From contig DAUY01000016.1 of the NCBI GenBank assembly GCA_002505345.1, forward strand, positions 1-64,000: DNA of 64,000 bases. Direction: 5' to 3'. The stretch is from Methanomassiliicoccaceae archaeon UBA370 (GTDB taxonomy: Archaea; Thermoplasmatota; Thermoplasmata; Methanomassiliicoccales; Methanomethylophilaceae). Made by a program: the position numbers and the translations under genes. Every line of letters starts with the position of its first letter. Position 1 is the stretch's first letter. This document shows, piece after piece, positions 8,106 through 16,369 of the stretch. The notes beneath the pieces are model-generated. The model had not been told where the DNA came from and did no database searches. It worked only from the letters and a program-made list of their open reading frames with translations.

Positions 8106-9547
8106 TCAGAAATCGAAAAGCTTTTTCTGGGCCCCCTTGGGGGCAGGTTTTTCATCTGTCGCCTTTTTCACAGGCTCGGGGATCTCCGGATACTCGTCCT
8201 TGAGCATCGGCGCCCCCGGATCGGACTTCTTGTAGGGTCCCGGCGCCGCCGCCGCAACGGCATCGACGACCTCCGGAGAATCGATCTTCTTCCTTATAAG
8301 GAAAGCAAGCTCCTCCGAGTCCAGCCCCGCGTTTTTGACCAGGGACGTCCTGAACTCGCGGTCCGCGGATGCGACCTCCCTTATGTACGGCAGGACGTCC
8401 ATCTCCACGCGCTTCGTGGAAGTGTGCATGTAGACCGCGAGCTTGAGGCATACCGCCCTCTTGGTCGCGCGGACCTCCCTGCTGCGGGACATCTTCATGA
8501 GATACTGTGGGAAACGTACCCTTCCCCCGGAATACAAGTTGGAATGCCTGGCCGTGGCAACCCCGGCGGTCATCATGTCCCCGGCATAGGACCACAGCCC
8601 GTAGTACTGGCGTCTATGGACCCTGCCGAGGTGTATGTCGGCGCGGCTCAGCTTCTCATATCCCCTGACCAGGTCCCCCTTGTCGGTGTATTCGTAGGGC
8701 ATGTTCTCGTCCACCCATATTATGGCGCTCTCCGGGTCCGTATCCGAATCCATGAGGGCCCTTCTGGACCCCGCCGGGTCGTTCTTTCTGAATATGGAGT
8801 AGACCATGTCGTACATGGATGTGCGGTTGTCCCTCTCGGAAAGGGCCTCCGCCGCCCTGTTGGTCACGACGGACTTCCCCTCGGCGATGGACTGGAGGTC
8901 GCTGACCGCCGCCCTCATGTCGCCGTGTGCGTTGTCCGCTATGGTCTCCACGGCCACGGGATCGATCCTGAAGCCCTCTCCTTCCGCGATCTTCCTGAGC
9001 GTCTTGGATATGGATACCGAAGTGGGTTTTTTGAAAGTGATCTGCAACGTCTTCGTCTTTATGGAAGAGCTCTTTTTGCTGAGGGCGTAAAAATCGTTGA
9101 CTATCAGGACCACCGGCTGTCTCGTCTCGTTTATAAGTTTGACGACCGCCGGCATGGCCCCCCTGTCCTGGCGGCCGAACAGGCTGTCGGCCTCGTCCAA
9201 TATGATGAGCTTCCTGCCGCCGTCCGAGGTCTTGAGATACTCTCCGCTGGCGGTGAAGGTGTTGAACATCGCTCCTCTCAGGGCTATGTCCTCGATCGCC
9301 TCCCCGGTGCGCTGGTCGGAAGCGTTCATCTCCACCGTGCCCCATCCCATGTCGGATGCGAGGGCGAGGGCCGCCGAAGTCTTCCCGATGCCCGGCGACC
9401 CTATCAGGACGACCGCCCTTTTTTCAGGCACGCCGTCCCTCCAGGACTCGGCCCAGGTCTTCAGCTCGCCGACCGCGCCGGGGTTCCCCAGGACGTCCTT
9501 CAGCGTACGGGGGCGATATTTCTCGGCCCAGTCATCGGACGTGTCAT
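8106..9547 (-). CDS. rfcL: replication factor C large subunit, with probable 5' frameshift
   Basis: Clamp-loader large subunit: it opens PCNA on primed DNA with RfcS. Walker A IGSPGIGKTSAA, Walker B LIILDEADSLF, sensor and arginine-rich regions follow, with a C-terminal lid ending in a PCNA-interacting QKKLFDF tail. The conserved start DWAEKYRPRTLKDVLGNPG is in frame upstream of the first canonical start (GTG 9431) but has no ATG, GTG or TTG before a stop at 9572-9570. An ATG at 9547 overlapping the previous stop (ATGA) and another at 9535 are one base out of frame. One missing base near 9531-9535 would restore ATG-x-W-A-E-K. The coordinates given assume that start. Confidence 0.9.
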
Positions 9548-10050
9548 TCCCTCCCGTAGGCCAGGACAGTCACTTCCGTGCATTGCCTGAAGAATATGAA
9601 GAGGGAGATCAACATCACCACGGTCACCAGGTTCCCGGTTGCCATGTATATGTACCAGTTCACCGCGGACATGGAGAGGTACATTATCCCCCTGGACCAT
9701 TTCTTCAGCGCCAGGTGGCCGAGCCCGTATATCCCTAGGAACCCTAAGATGAACGCCAGGCCCATGGCGAGCGCGCCGTTCTTCCTAAGGACCATCGGCG
9801 TAAACATATTGGGCCCGAACTGGATGCCGGGTGCTGCCGGGACGGAATCGGTCTCGATCCCGCAGTGCCTGCAGAACTTGGCGCCTTCTTCTATGGGCTT
9901 TCCGCAGTTGGGGCAGGGGACCTCCCCTCCCTCCATCTCGCCGCCTTCGTCTATCTTGAACGCTTTGTTCTTCAGGCTGCCGCATTGGTAGCAGAAATCC
10001 GAAACATACGGAATCTCGCTCCCGCATTCGGAACAGATGTACCTTGTCAC
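9544..10050 (-). CDS. double zinc-ribbon membrane protein, TM2-like
   Basis: 168 aa, GTG start. Two four-cysteine zinc ribbons (CSECG...CYQCG at about 6-24 and CPNCG...CRHCG at about 46-64) precede two or three hydrophobic helices with GFLGIYGLGHLALKKW, a TM2-domain-like hairpin. Function unknown; such proteins are often membrane-anchored adaptors. Start overlaps the ABC ATPase stop by four bases (GTGA) and its stop overlaps the probable rfcL ATG, so it lies inside the ABC-rfcL-taw1 operon. Confidence 0.75.
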   Translation of the reverse strand: MTRYICSECGSEIPYVSDFCYQCGSLKNKAFKIDEGGEMEGGEVPCPNCGKPIEEGAKFCRHCGIETDSVPAAPGIQFGPNMFTPMVLRKNGALAMGLAFILGFLGIYGLGHLALKKWSRGIMYLSMSAVNWYIYMATGNLVTVVMLISLFIFFRQCTEVTVLAYGRE

Positions 10051-10838
10051 TCGTCCATCCTCATTGAATATATCCCGTTAACGCACTGTACATTAATAGG
10101 TTCATCGAAAAGCCCGCTGACGACCTCGGATGTCAGGATGTCTTTTTTTGGACCGTCCGCGAACACTTTCCCGTCCTTGACCATGATTATGCGGTTCAGG
10201 GAAACCGGGATGTCCGTCAGGTCATGGGTTATCATGACGATGCTCACTCCCGTTCCTGTCATGATGTCGAACATCTTCCTGAATTTGGATTTCATGACGA
10301 TGTCCAGGCCCGTCATGGGCTCGTCGAGCACGAGCATCTCGGGGGCGGTGACGAGCGCTCTGGCAATAAGCGTACGCCTTGTCTCTCCCAGCGAAAGGCC
10401 GGACAGGTCCCTGCCGACCAGATGGTCCACTCCCATGTACTCGGCGGCCCTCGCGGCTCCGGAGCGCATCTCTTCCGTAACCTCATGGTTCCGGAAAATG
10501 TCCAGGCTGCTGAAGTATCCCGACAATATGACGTCTCCGACCAGCGTCTCGCTGCCGAACATGCCCTGAAGGTCCATGGATACAACGCCCATGCGGCTGC
10601 GGACGTCGTAGATGGACCATGTCTTCTCGCCGAATATCCTCATATCCGCGGGGCGGTCCTCGTCGTAGTAGGGATAGATATCGCCCCTCAACAGCTTTAT
10701 GAGCGTCGTCTTCCCCGATCCGTTCGGGCCTATGACGGCAACGTTCTCGGAGGCGCCGATATCAAGGCTTACGGAATCAAGTATCCGCTTCCCGTCCCTA
10801 ACCACAGAGACGTCCCTCAGCTCCATTGCCATATCCAT
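10047..10838 (-). CDS. ABC transporter-type ATPase, orphan
   Basis: 263 aa single nucleotide-binding domain. Walker A VIGPNGSGKTT near residue 36, signature LSGLSLGETRR (LSLGE in place of LSGGQ), Walker B MLVLDEPMTGLD and an H-loop histidine in MITHDLTD. Close to the ModF/YlmA group of cytosolic or orphan ABC ATPases. No permease or binding protein adjoins it; it instead heads the operon with a zinc-ribbon membrane protein and rfcL. That partner might supply a membrane domain, but this is speculation. Confidence 0.82.
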   Translation of the reverse strand: MDMAMELRDVSVVRDGKRILDSVSLDIGASENVAVIGPNGSGKTTLIKLLRGDIYPYYDEDRPADMRIFGEKTWSIYDVRSRMGVVSMDLQGMFGSETLVGDVILSGYFSSLDIFRNHEVTEEMRSGAARAAEYMGVDHLVGRDLSGLSLGETRRTLIARALVTAPEMLVLDEPMTGLDIVMKSKFRKMFDIMTGTGVSIVMITHDLTDIPVSLNRIIMVKDGKVFADGPKKDILTSEVVSGLFDEPINVQCVNGIYSMRMDE

Positions 10839-10930
10839 GGCTTCGGCTATATCGTCAATTTATCTAAACATGGCGGATGCAGAAACCTAATTGCGTATCA
10901 GTTATAATCCAGAAACATATACCGGGATTC

Positions 10931-11881
10931 GTGAAAAGCATAAGGTTCAGAGGGATGGACATATCCCCCGTGGGTATCGGTACGGCCGCCTGGGGCGGCG
11001 GTATCAACGGCGGCGGCCAGATGTACGGAAGCAGTATCTCTGCCAACGAGCTTAGCTATATTTTCAGGCAGGCATCTGCCCAGGGCATAGATCTCTTCGA
11101 CACATCTCCCGCCTTCGGAACGAGCGAGACCGCGCTCGGCTATGCAAGCAGGACGAACAGGTCTGTTAAATTCTCCACAAAATTCATACCTTCCGGCTTT
11201 CAGACCAAGAAGGCCATGCGCAGGTCCGCCATGAACAGCATGGAAGCCCTTGGAACCAATGTCCTGGACTTCTACGGGGTCCAGACCCCCGCCGACGTGA
11301 ACAAATGGACTTCGGAGCTCATCCCCCTTCTGGACGAGGGGCTCGTCAAGAACGTCGGGGTATCCAACCACAACCTGGACCAGATAATTCAGGCCCAGGA
11401 GGTGCTGGAGAAGGCCGGACATTCCCTGGCGTACGTACAGAACCACTACAGCATCATAAGCCATGAGGAGAGGGACGAGGGGATAATCGACTGGTGCAGA
11501 GAGAACAATGCACTGTTCTTCGCTTACATGGTCCTGGAGCAGGGAGCTCTCACCAGAAGGTATTCCAGCTCCTCGCTCTTCGACCCGGGCACATATCGCG
11601 GGCGCATCTACAACCAGCAGGTCATGAACGCGCTTTCGCCCCTCAAGGCGGAAATGGAGAAGCTCGCGGACAGCTACTGCGTGTCGGATTCTCAGATTGC
11701 GATTGCCTGGAGCATCGGGCGCGGTGCGATACCGATAGTGGGCGTCACCCGCTCCTCGCACATAGGCGGAATCATCTCCGCCCTCGAGTTCACAATGGAT
11801 GACGACGATCTGCAGCACCTCGAGAACACTGCCGAGTCCATAAAAGTGGATATAAAGGGTTTCTGGGAGTTAGAGGTTTGA
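10931..11881 (+). CDS. aldo/keto reductase family protein with altered catalytic residues
   Basis: 316 aa from GTG 10931, placing SIRFRGMDISPVGIGTAAWG at the usual N-terminus; a TTATAA box lies about 26 bases before, giving a nearly leaderless mRNA. The TIM-barrel motifs are clear: GIDLFDTSPAFGTSE, FSTKFIPSG, GLVKNVGVSNHN, and the C-terminal IPIVGVTRSSH nucleotide-binding region. The canonical catalytic Tyr (DTAxxYG) is Phe here, and the usual His (xxxHxP) is Gln in YGVQTP; Asp and Lys remain. It may not catalyse ordinary carbonyl reduction. Its 3' end overlaps the symporter gene. Confidence 0.85.
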   Translation: MKSIRFRGMDISPVGIGTAAWGGGINGGGQMYGSSISANELSYIFRQASAQGIDLFDTSPAFGTSETALGYASRTNRSVKFSTKFIPSGFQTKKAMRRSAMNSMEALGTNVLDFYGVQTPADVNKWTSELIPLLDEGLVKNVGVSNHNLDQIIQAQEVLEKAGHSLAYVQNHYSIISHEERDEGIIDWCRENNALFFAYMVLEQGALTRRYSSSSLFDPGTYRGRIYNQQVMNALSPLKAEMEKLADSYCVSDSQIAIAWSIGRGAIPIVGVTRSSHIGGIISALEFTMDDDDLQHLENTAESIKVDIKGFWELEV

Positions 11882-13510
11882 AACCTCCGCATCCGACCTG
11901 ACCGAAATCTTATTGGCCACAAGCACGAACAGCATCGCCAATATGGAGATCGGCAACGCCACGATCATCGCGTCCACCCCCGCTACGGCCGTGCCGGGGA
12001 ACAGGACCGCGCTGCCGGTGAGCAGCTTGCAGACCGGCAGGAAGCTGGCGGTCCCGGAGTTGATGAACAGCGCCCATATCATGTACGTGACGGTGCCCGA
12101 GGCCATGCTGGCGATGGCCGCCCTGGTGTTGGGTGCCTTGGAGTACAGGGCATGCGCGAATGCCGGCAACAGGGCCGCGGCCGTCAATCCCATGAACACG
12201 GACGTGGCCTTGGCGATTATGTCCTTGGGCATCACGTAACAGTATGCCACCACCACGACCAGCATGATCATGGTGAATATCCTGTTCACCCTTATAGACT
12301 GCGAGTCCCTCTCGTCTTTGGAAAAACGGCCCCTGGCCAGAGTGAAGAGGTCGTATCCCCCTGCGACGCCTATCGTGTGCATAAGCGCGCTCAGCGTGGA
12401 TATCGCCGCGGATATCAGGGCGAGCAGGAACAGCGAGATGAACACGTCGCCGAACGTCGTATTGCTGAATATCTCGGATAGGAACTGCGGTATGATGAAA
12501 TCCGTCCCCAGGCCCAGGCTCGTTATGTACTCGAACGAGCCCATGCCATACTCGTTGGCGAAGTATATGTTGCTCAGAGGGCCCACGGTGTATGCCGCGC
12601 CCACGACGACCAACATGAATATGCTGCCTATTATCAGCGATTTGTAAAGCACCCTGTCGTCCTTGGCCGACATGAACCTGACGACGAGCTGCGGCTGGGT
12701 CAGAGACCCTATGCCCACGCCCATGAGGAACGTGGTCACCACGAGCATCCATTCGGAGCTTCCGAACTCGGAGAAGCTTGTCCATCCCCTGGCTCCCTCC
12801 AGGGTGCCCAGCTGCTCGATCACGCCCGCGTCCCACAGGTTCGTCAGCTGTCCGTTGGCAGACGACACCCCGCCGAACATCATGTATGTGAAGATCAGTA
12901 TCACGGCCATTCCGATGAACATTATGGCCGCCTGCAGCGCGTCGTTGTACATCACGGCGATTATCCCTCCGTAGACGACGTAAAGCGCGACTACGAGGGC
13001 CAGCACCACCAGCACCACGTCGTAGTACTGCGTCAGGCCGGTGATGACGGAAAGCGAGTTCACAGCCCCCTTCAGAACCGCCGCGCAGTAGATGGGCATC
13101 ATGACGATTATCAGTATCGCGGTGAAGGCGCGGATCCCTTTCGACTTGTATATCTTGCCCAGCAGGTCGGCGAAGGTCGAGGCTCCCAGTTTCTTGCCCA
13201 GCCTGCGGGTCCTGGGGCCGAACACGATGAAGGCTACCACAAGGCCTACGAAAAGGTTCAGGAAGCACAGCCAAAGTATCGACATCCCGTGCACCGCGGC
13301 CTGTCCGCCGAAACCGATTATCGCCGATGCGCTCAGGAATGTTGCGCCGTAGGACAGCGCGATGATCACAGGGCTCGTCTTGTTCCGGCCCAGCATGAAC
13401 TGCTGGCTGTCACGCGTGTTCTTATATCCGAAATAACCCAGGGCCGCAGTGGCGACCGCGAAAAGCACGGCCATGACACCGAAGACGAGGAGGTTCACGC
13501 CGTCAGTCAT
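11870..13510 (-). CDS. sodium/solute symporter (SSS family)
   Basis: 546 aa with 13 or so transmembrane helices. Family features include DSQQFMLGRN near residue 35, SYGATFLSASAIIGFGG near 50-66, YVVYGGIIAVMYNDALQAAIM near 160-180, and GIGSLTQPQLVVRFMSAKD near 270. These carriers import proline, pantothenate, acetate or sugars with Na+. I chose ATG 13510 with SD AAGGAGGA; it overlaps the stop of the accessory gene as ATGACTGA. Substrate unknown, though the linked small protein marks a specific archaeal/bacterial symporter group. Confidence 0.9.
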   Translation of the reverse strand: MTDGVNLLVFGVMAVLFAVATAALGYFGYKNTRDSQQFMLGRNKTSPVIIALSYGATFLSASAIIGFGGQAAVHGMSILWLCFLNLFVGLVVAFIVFGPRTRRLGKKLGASTFADLLGKIYKSKGIRAFTAILIIVMMPIYCAAVLKGAVNSLSVITGLTQYYDVVLVVLALVVALYVVYGGIIAVMYNDALQAAIMFIGMAVILIFTYMMFGGVSSANGQLTNLWDAGVIEQLGTLEGARGWTSFSEFGSSEWMLVVTTFLMGVGIGSLTQPQLVVRFMSAKDDRVLYKSLIIGSIFMLVVVGAAYTVGPLSNIYFANEYGMGSFEYITSLGLGTDFIIPQFLSEIFSNTTFGDVFISLFLLALISAAISTLSALMHTIGVAGGYDLFTLARGRFSKDERDSQSIRVNRIFTMIMLVVVVAYCYVMPKDIIAKATSVFMGLTAAALLPAFAHALYSKAPNTRAAIASMASGTVTYMIWALFINSGTASFLPVCKLLTGSAVLFPGTAVAGVDAMIVALPISILAMLFVLVANKISVRSDAEVSNL

Positions 13511-13637
13511 CGGCTTCCTCCTTTTCCTCCGTACATTCCGTTCTTCCTTTGACAAGGCCGAAAATTATGCAGAACGCAGTCGTGAGGATGCATGCCGCAT
13601 AGGCCCCCCAGATATATGGGTCGGTTATTCCGAACAT
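13503..13637 (-). CDS. symporter small accessory protein
   Basis: 44 aa, a single transmembrane helix (IWGAYAACILTTAFCIIFGL) then a short charged tail. It begins MFGITDPYIWGAY, typical of the small accessory proteins encoded just before SSS symporters. It shares eight bases with the symporter start, so translation is probably coupled. It likely assembles with the transporter in the membrane. A longer frame extends upstream of ATG 13637 but crosses the promoter and runs antisense to the neighbouring gene. Confidence 0.82.
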   Translation of the reverse strand: MFGITDPYIWGAYAACILTTAFCIIFGLVKGRTECTEEKEEADD

Positions 13638-13758
13638 TTGATTTTCTCCGAGTTGCGTGCTAACACATAGCACGGTATTTAATCCTATTGCCGGAGATCG
13701 TGCGGACCGCCGTCGAAAATAGGGAAAAAAGTAAACCTGCCACCGTATATCCGCTCTC

Positions 13759-14124
13759 ATGCGTGACATTACGGCCACCGTGGACGAGCTGAAGACCGTC
13801 GTACGAATGTTCTGCGAGGACAGGGACTGGGACCGGTTCCATAACCCGAAGGACCTAGTCATAGGCATCTCCACAGAGGCATCGGAGCTGTTGGAGATCT
13901 TCAGGTTCAAGGACGAGGCCGAATGCCGGGAAATATTGGAAGACGGCAAGGGCCGGGAGGCCGTATGCGACGAACTTGCGGACGTGCTCTATTTCGTGAT
14001 CAGGTTCGCGCAGACCAACGAAATAGATCTGTCTTCAGCGCTGGAATCCAAGGTCTGCAAGAACGGGAACAAGTATCCTGCGGACAAATTCAAAGGTTCT
14101 AACAAGAAATACGACGAACTGTGA
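13759..14124 (+). CDS. MazG-like nucleotide pyrophosphohydrolase
   Basis: 121 aa all-alpha NTP pyrophosphatase of the RS21-C6/DCTPP type. The EASELLEIF near residue 41 and DELADVLYFVIRF near residue 78 supply the E-x2-E...E-x2-D magnesium site. DRFHNPKDLVIGISTEA in front is characteristic of the dCTPase/XTP3TPA group. It would hydrolyse non-canonical dNTPs to NMP and pyrophosphate. It stands alone upstream of the SRP RNA. Confidence 0.88.
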   Translation: MRDITATVDELKTVVRMFCEDRDWDRFHNPKDLVIGISTEASELLEIFRFKDEAECREILEDGKGREAVCDELADVLYFVIRFAQTNEIDLSSALESKVCKNGNKYPADKFKGSNKKYDEL

Positions 14125-14142
14125 ACATTTCCGTTTGACAAG

Positions 14143-14151
14143 CGGTTAAAT
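14143..14151 (+). promoter_or_regulatory. TATA box of the SRP RNA gene
   Basis: GGTTAAATATC lies about 26 bases before the predicted 5' end of the SRP RNA, the normal archaeal spacing. Confidence 0.6.
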
Positions 14152-14171
14152 ATCTAGTCGTTAGTTAGTGG

Positions 14172-14483
14172 ACTGTTTGGCTTGACCGGGGAGTTCGGCG
14201 TGCCCTATACCTGAAATCGTCGATATGCTGGGGTGACAGCATGGGACGGCCCCGTTGAACATTCAAGCCTGTATCGGGACAATGAGGTCTTGTCCTGCAG
14301 AGTCGGAGCATGCGTCCGAAGCGGCCGGAGGGTCGCGGAAGCGTACTAATCGGGGGGACCGGGTCAGGTCCTGACGGGAGCAGCCTTACCCTGAGCTACT
14401 GACGTTTGCGGGATTGCAGGGCCGAGGAACGGCACAGGGCCCTTGATTCGGGATGCGGTGTCAACCCATGCGGCCAAACACTC
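14172..14483 (+). ncRNA. ffs: 7S signal recognition particle RNA
   Basis: About 312 nt. The termini pair (GTTTGGC at 14175-14181 with GCCAAAC at 14473-14479). The SRP54-binding helix 8 is plain: GTCAGGTCCTGACGGGAGCAGCC within 14365-14387 (quoted over the core), with the conserved GNAR-type tetraloop region and asymmetric loop. Helix 5 and Alu-like 5' domain sequences (TACCTGAAATCG) follow archaeal order. It scaffolds SRP19 and SRP54 for co-translational targeting. End positions are estimated to within a few bases. Confidence 0.93.
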
Positions 14484-14489
14484 TTACGC

Positions 14490-15488
14490 TCACCTTTTCT
14501 CTTTCGGATGGCATCCGGTGATTATCTCTTTGGAGAAGTCGAAGAGCACCCTGGTTTCGCCGCCCATTTGAAGCTTAAGCTCCCTGGAGCCGTCGATGCT
14601 TCCCACCACCGCGCCTGCGGCCCCCACGGATCCGAAGATCTCGATGACCCTCGCGGAATTCTCCGGCGGGCAGGAGAACACGAAACCGAACCCCTGGTAA
14701 GAAAGGCACCATTGGACCAGGTCCACGTTGCCCGGCTTCGGGATCTTCGAGACGTCCACGGTTCCCCCGAGGGACGATACCTCGAGCATCATCCCCAACG
14801 TTCCTATGTTCCCCGGGTTGCTCATATCCTTGCCGGCGTTCACCAGGTGTTCGGATGCCAGAATCGGGAGCGCGGCCATCTGTTTCTGGACGACCTCGTC
14901 AGATTTCAAAGTGGTCGTATCCCAGGCATAAGGAAGGTTCTTCGGGTAGAAACCGTCGAGGTCGGCGACGAACACTATGTCGTCTCCTTCCGCGGCGGTG
15001 GAGCTGAGGATTATGTCGCCCTTGGGCACGGAGCCCATTATCGATATTTCGATAGAATCGAAGTCGCTGTCGGGATGGGTGTGCCCACCAACGATGGGCA
15101 CGTCGAACTTCTTCACGCCCTGTTCCATGCCGCGCAGTATCTGGTTGCACACCTTCGAGCTCTTCATGGATATGACGTCCACCATCGCGATCGCCCGTCC
15201 GCCCATGGCCGCTATGTCGTTGACGTTGACGAGAACGGCGAAATATCCGGCGTAGAACGGGTCCGATTTGACGAGCGAGCTCATTATTCCGTCCGCGGCG
15301 AACAGAAGATAGTCGTTTCCGTATTCTATTGCCGCCGCATCCTCTCCTTCGGCGGCGAACACCTGGGGAAAGTCTTTCAGAGGCAGAAGGTCTACTATCT
15401 CGTGGATCGGGTGCTTTCTCGTAACGCCCGGAAAGGTGCGTATTGCACCCACAAGTTCATCCAGCGACATGGAGCGGAGATAAGACAA
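14490..15488 (-). CDS. methanogenesis marker protein 2 (AIR synthase-like)
   Basis: 332 aa. PurM/SelD-type ATP-binding fold: LLFAADGIMSSL near residue 61, LVNVNDIAAMGGRAIAMVDV near 86-105, IVGGHTHPD near 132. The pattern matches methanogenesis marker 2, an AIR-synthase-related protein found in nearly all methanogens and thought to activate a carboxylate or amide during cofactor or McrA maturation; the reaction is unknown. The gene runs convergently toward the SRP RNA. Good evidence that the organism is a methanogen. Confidence 0.8.
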   Translation of the reverse strand: MSYLRSMSLDELVGAIRTFPGVTRKHPIHEIVDLLPLKDFPQVFAAEGEDAAAIEYGNDYLLFAADGIMSSLVKSDPFYAGYFAVLVNVNDIAAMGGRAIAMVDVISMKSSKVCNQILRGMEQGVKKFDVPIVGGHTHPDSDFDSIEISIMGSVPKGDIILSSTAAEGDDIVFVADLDGFYPKNLPYAWDTTTLKSDEVVQKQMAALPILASEHLVNAGKDMSNPGNIGTLGMMLEVSSLGGTVDVSKIPKPGNVDLVQWCLSYQGFGFVFSCPPENSARVIEIFGSVGAAGAVVGSIDGSRELKLQMGGETRVLFDFSKEIITGCHPKEKR

Positions 15489-15511
15489 CGCCGATAAAAG
15501 AGTATTGTCAG

Positions 15512-16075
15512 TCAGATCAGACGCATCTGTTTGGTCACGAGCACCAAGTGCGACGAGTCAGTGGAATCGATAAGTATATCGGACATTATTTCGGCCATCT
15601 CATTCGGATAGTCGGAATGCGGGTAGTAGGCGTCCTGAGTTGGAACAACGTTACCGGAGCGCTTCAAAAGCTTTTTGCATTCGGCGACCTCCTGCTGCTG
15701 TGCGGGCCGACCCCCGTGGTAGGCAGCGCCTGCGAGACGCAGTTCAGATTCGAAGACAGGGCGCTTGAACAGCTGGCAGAGGACGTATACTATGATGTCG
15801 TCGTTGCCGGGATATTTCTTCTTGCACGATCGGCCCACTGCTTCATAGATGTTGTTGGGTATGGGCTTAGAGGCCTGATAGATCTTCGACGGGGGTACGG
15901 AACGCTCCTTTACGACGTTCATGTCGGCAAGAGCTCTCAGATATCCCGTCAAAATGAGCCGGTGATGCTTGAAACCCTGCGCCTCCAAGTCCTTTGACAG
16001 GGCGCTTATCGACTTCCCATCTTTCCCGAGGCATCCGAGCAGGATCCTAAGGAAGTCCTTGTCAGGGTTGAACAT
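15512..16075 (-). CDS. winged-helix DNA-binding protein
   Basis: 187 aa from ATG 16075. The first 75 residues (FLRILLGCLGKDGKSISALS, then HHRLILTGYLRALADMNVVKE) look like a winged helix; the rest (NIYEAVGRSCKKKYPGNDDI...) is unfamiliar and may sense a ligand. It diverges from nrdD, and a TGATAACAA motif occurs at 16082-16090 just before its start as well as in the nrdD promoter. That makes it a candidate regulator of itself and of ribonucleotide reduction. No named family recognised. Confidence 0.6.
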   Translation of the reverse strand: MFNPDKDFLRILLGCLGKDGKSISALSKDLEAQGFKHHRLILTGYLRALADMNVVKERSVPPSKIYQASKPIPNNIYEAVGRSCKKKYPGNDDIIVYVLCQLFKRPVFESELRLAGAAYHGGRPAQQQEVAECKKLLKRSGNVVPTQDAYYPHSDYPNEMAEIMSDILIDSTDSSHLVLVTKQMRLI

Positions 16076-16081
16076 AGAGGC

Positions 16082-16090
16082 TGATAACAA
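16082..16090 (+). promoter_or_regulatory. TGATAACAA motif before the wHTH gene
   Basis: Same nine bases as the repeats at 16242-16277. It lies seven bases upstream of the wHTH start codon, where a bound protein would block initiation. Candidate autoregulatory site. Confidence 0.35.
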
Positions 16091-16241
16091 ATCTGGTAAC
16101 TTAAATCTACTGCTTGTCCGGAATCTTGCGGAGGTGGTCCCCGAAGGCCGCCGAATGCCGTTTTGGAACGGTTTTCCACAGATGTCCACATAGGTACAAT
16201 AGGTATCTCTTTTATGTTTTTTCAAACACTGGCATTTTTAA

Positions 16242-16277
16242 TGATAACAATATTGATAACAAATATGATAAAATATG
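16242..16277 (+). repeat. three tandem 12-base repeats in the nrdD promoter region
   Basis: TGATAACAATAT, TGATAACAAATA and TGATAAAATATG follow each other without gaps. They lie 40 to 75 bases upstream of the nrdD TATA-like CTTTATAT (16314-16321), an activator- or repressor-like position. A further copy of TGATAACAA is at 16082. Confidence 0.5.
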
Positions 16278-16369
16278 TAGTCAAGATGATTACCAGTTAT
16301 AGTTCAAAAAATACTTTATATCGACCAATACAAACATGGGTGGCTAGAAGGACGGTCGGGAGATAAGAG

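Noticed and set aside
8001..9590. 529-aa open frame on the plus strand
   Set aside because: It runs antisense to rfcL and taw1, whose family motifs are clear; it is a shadow frame of GC-rich coding sequence.
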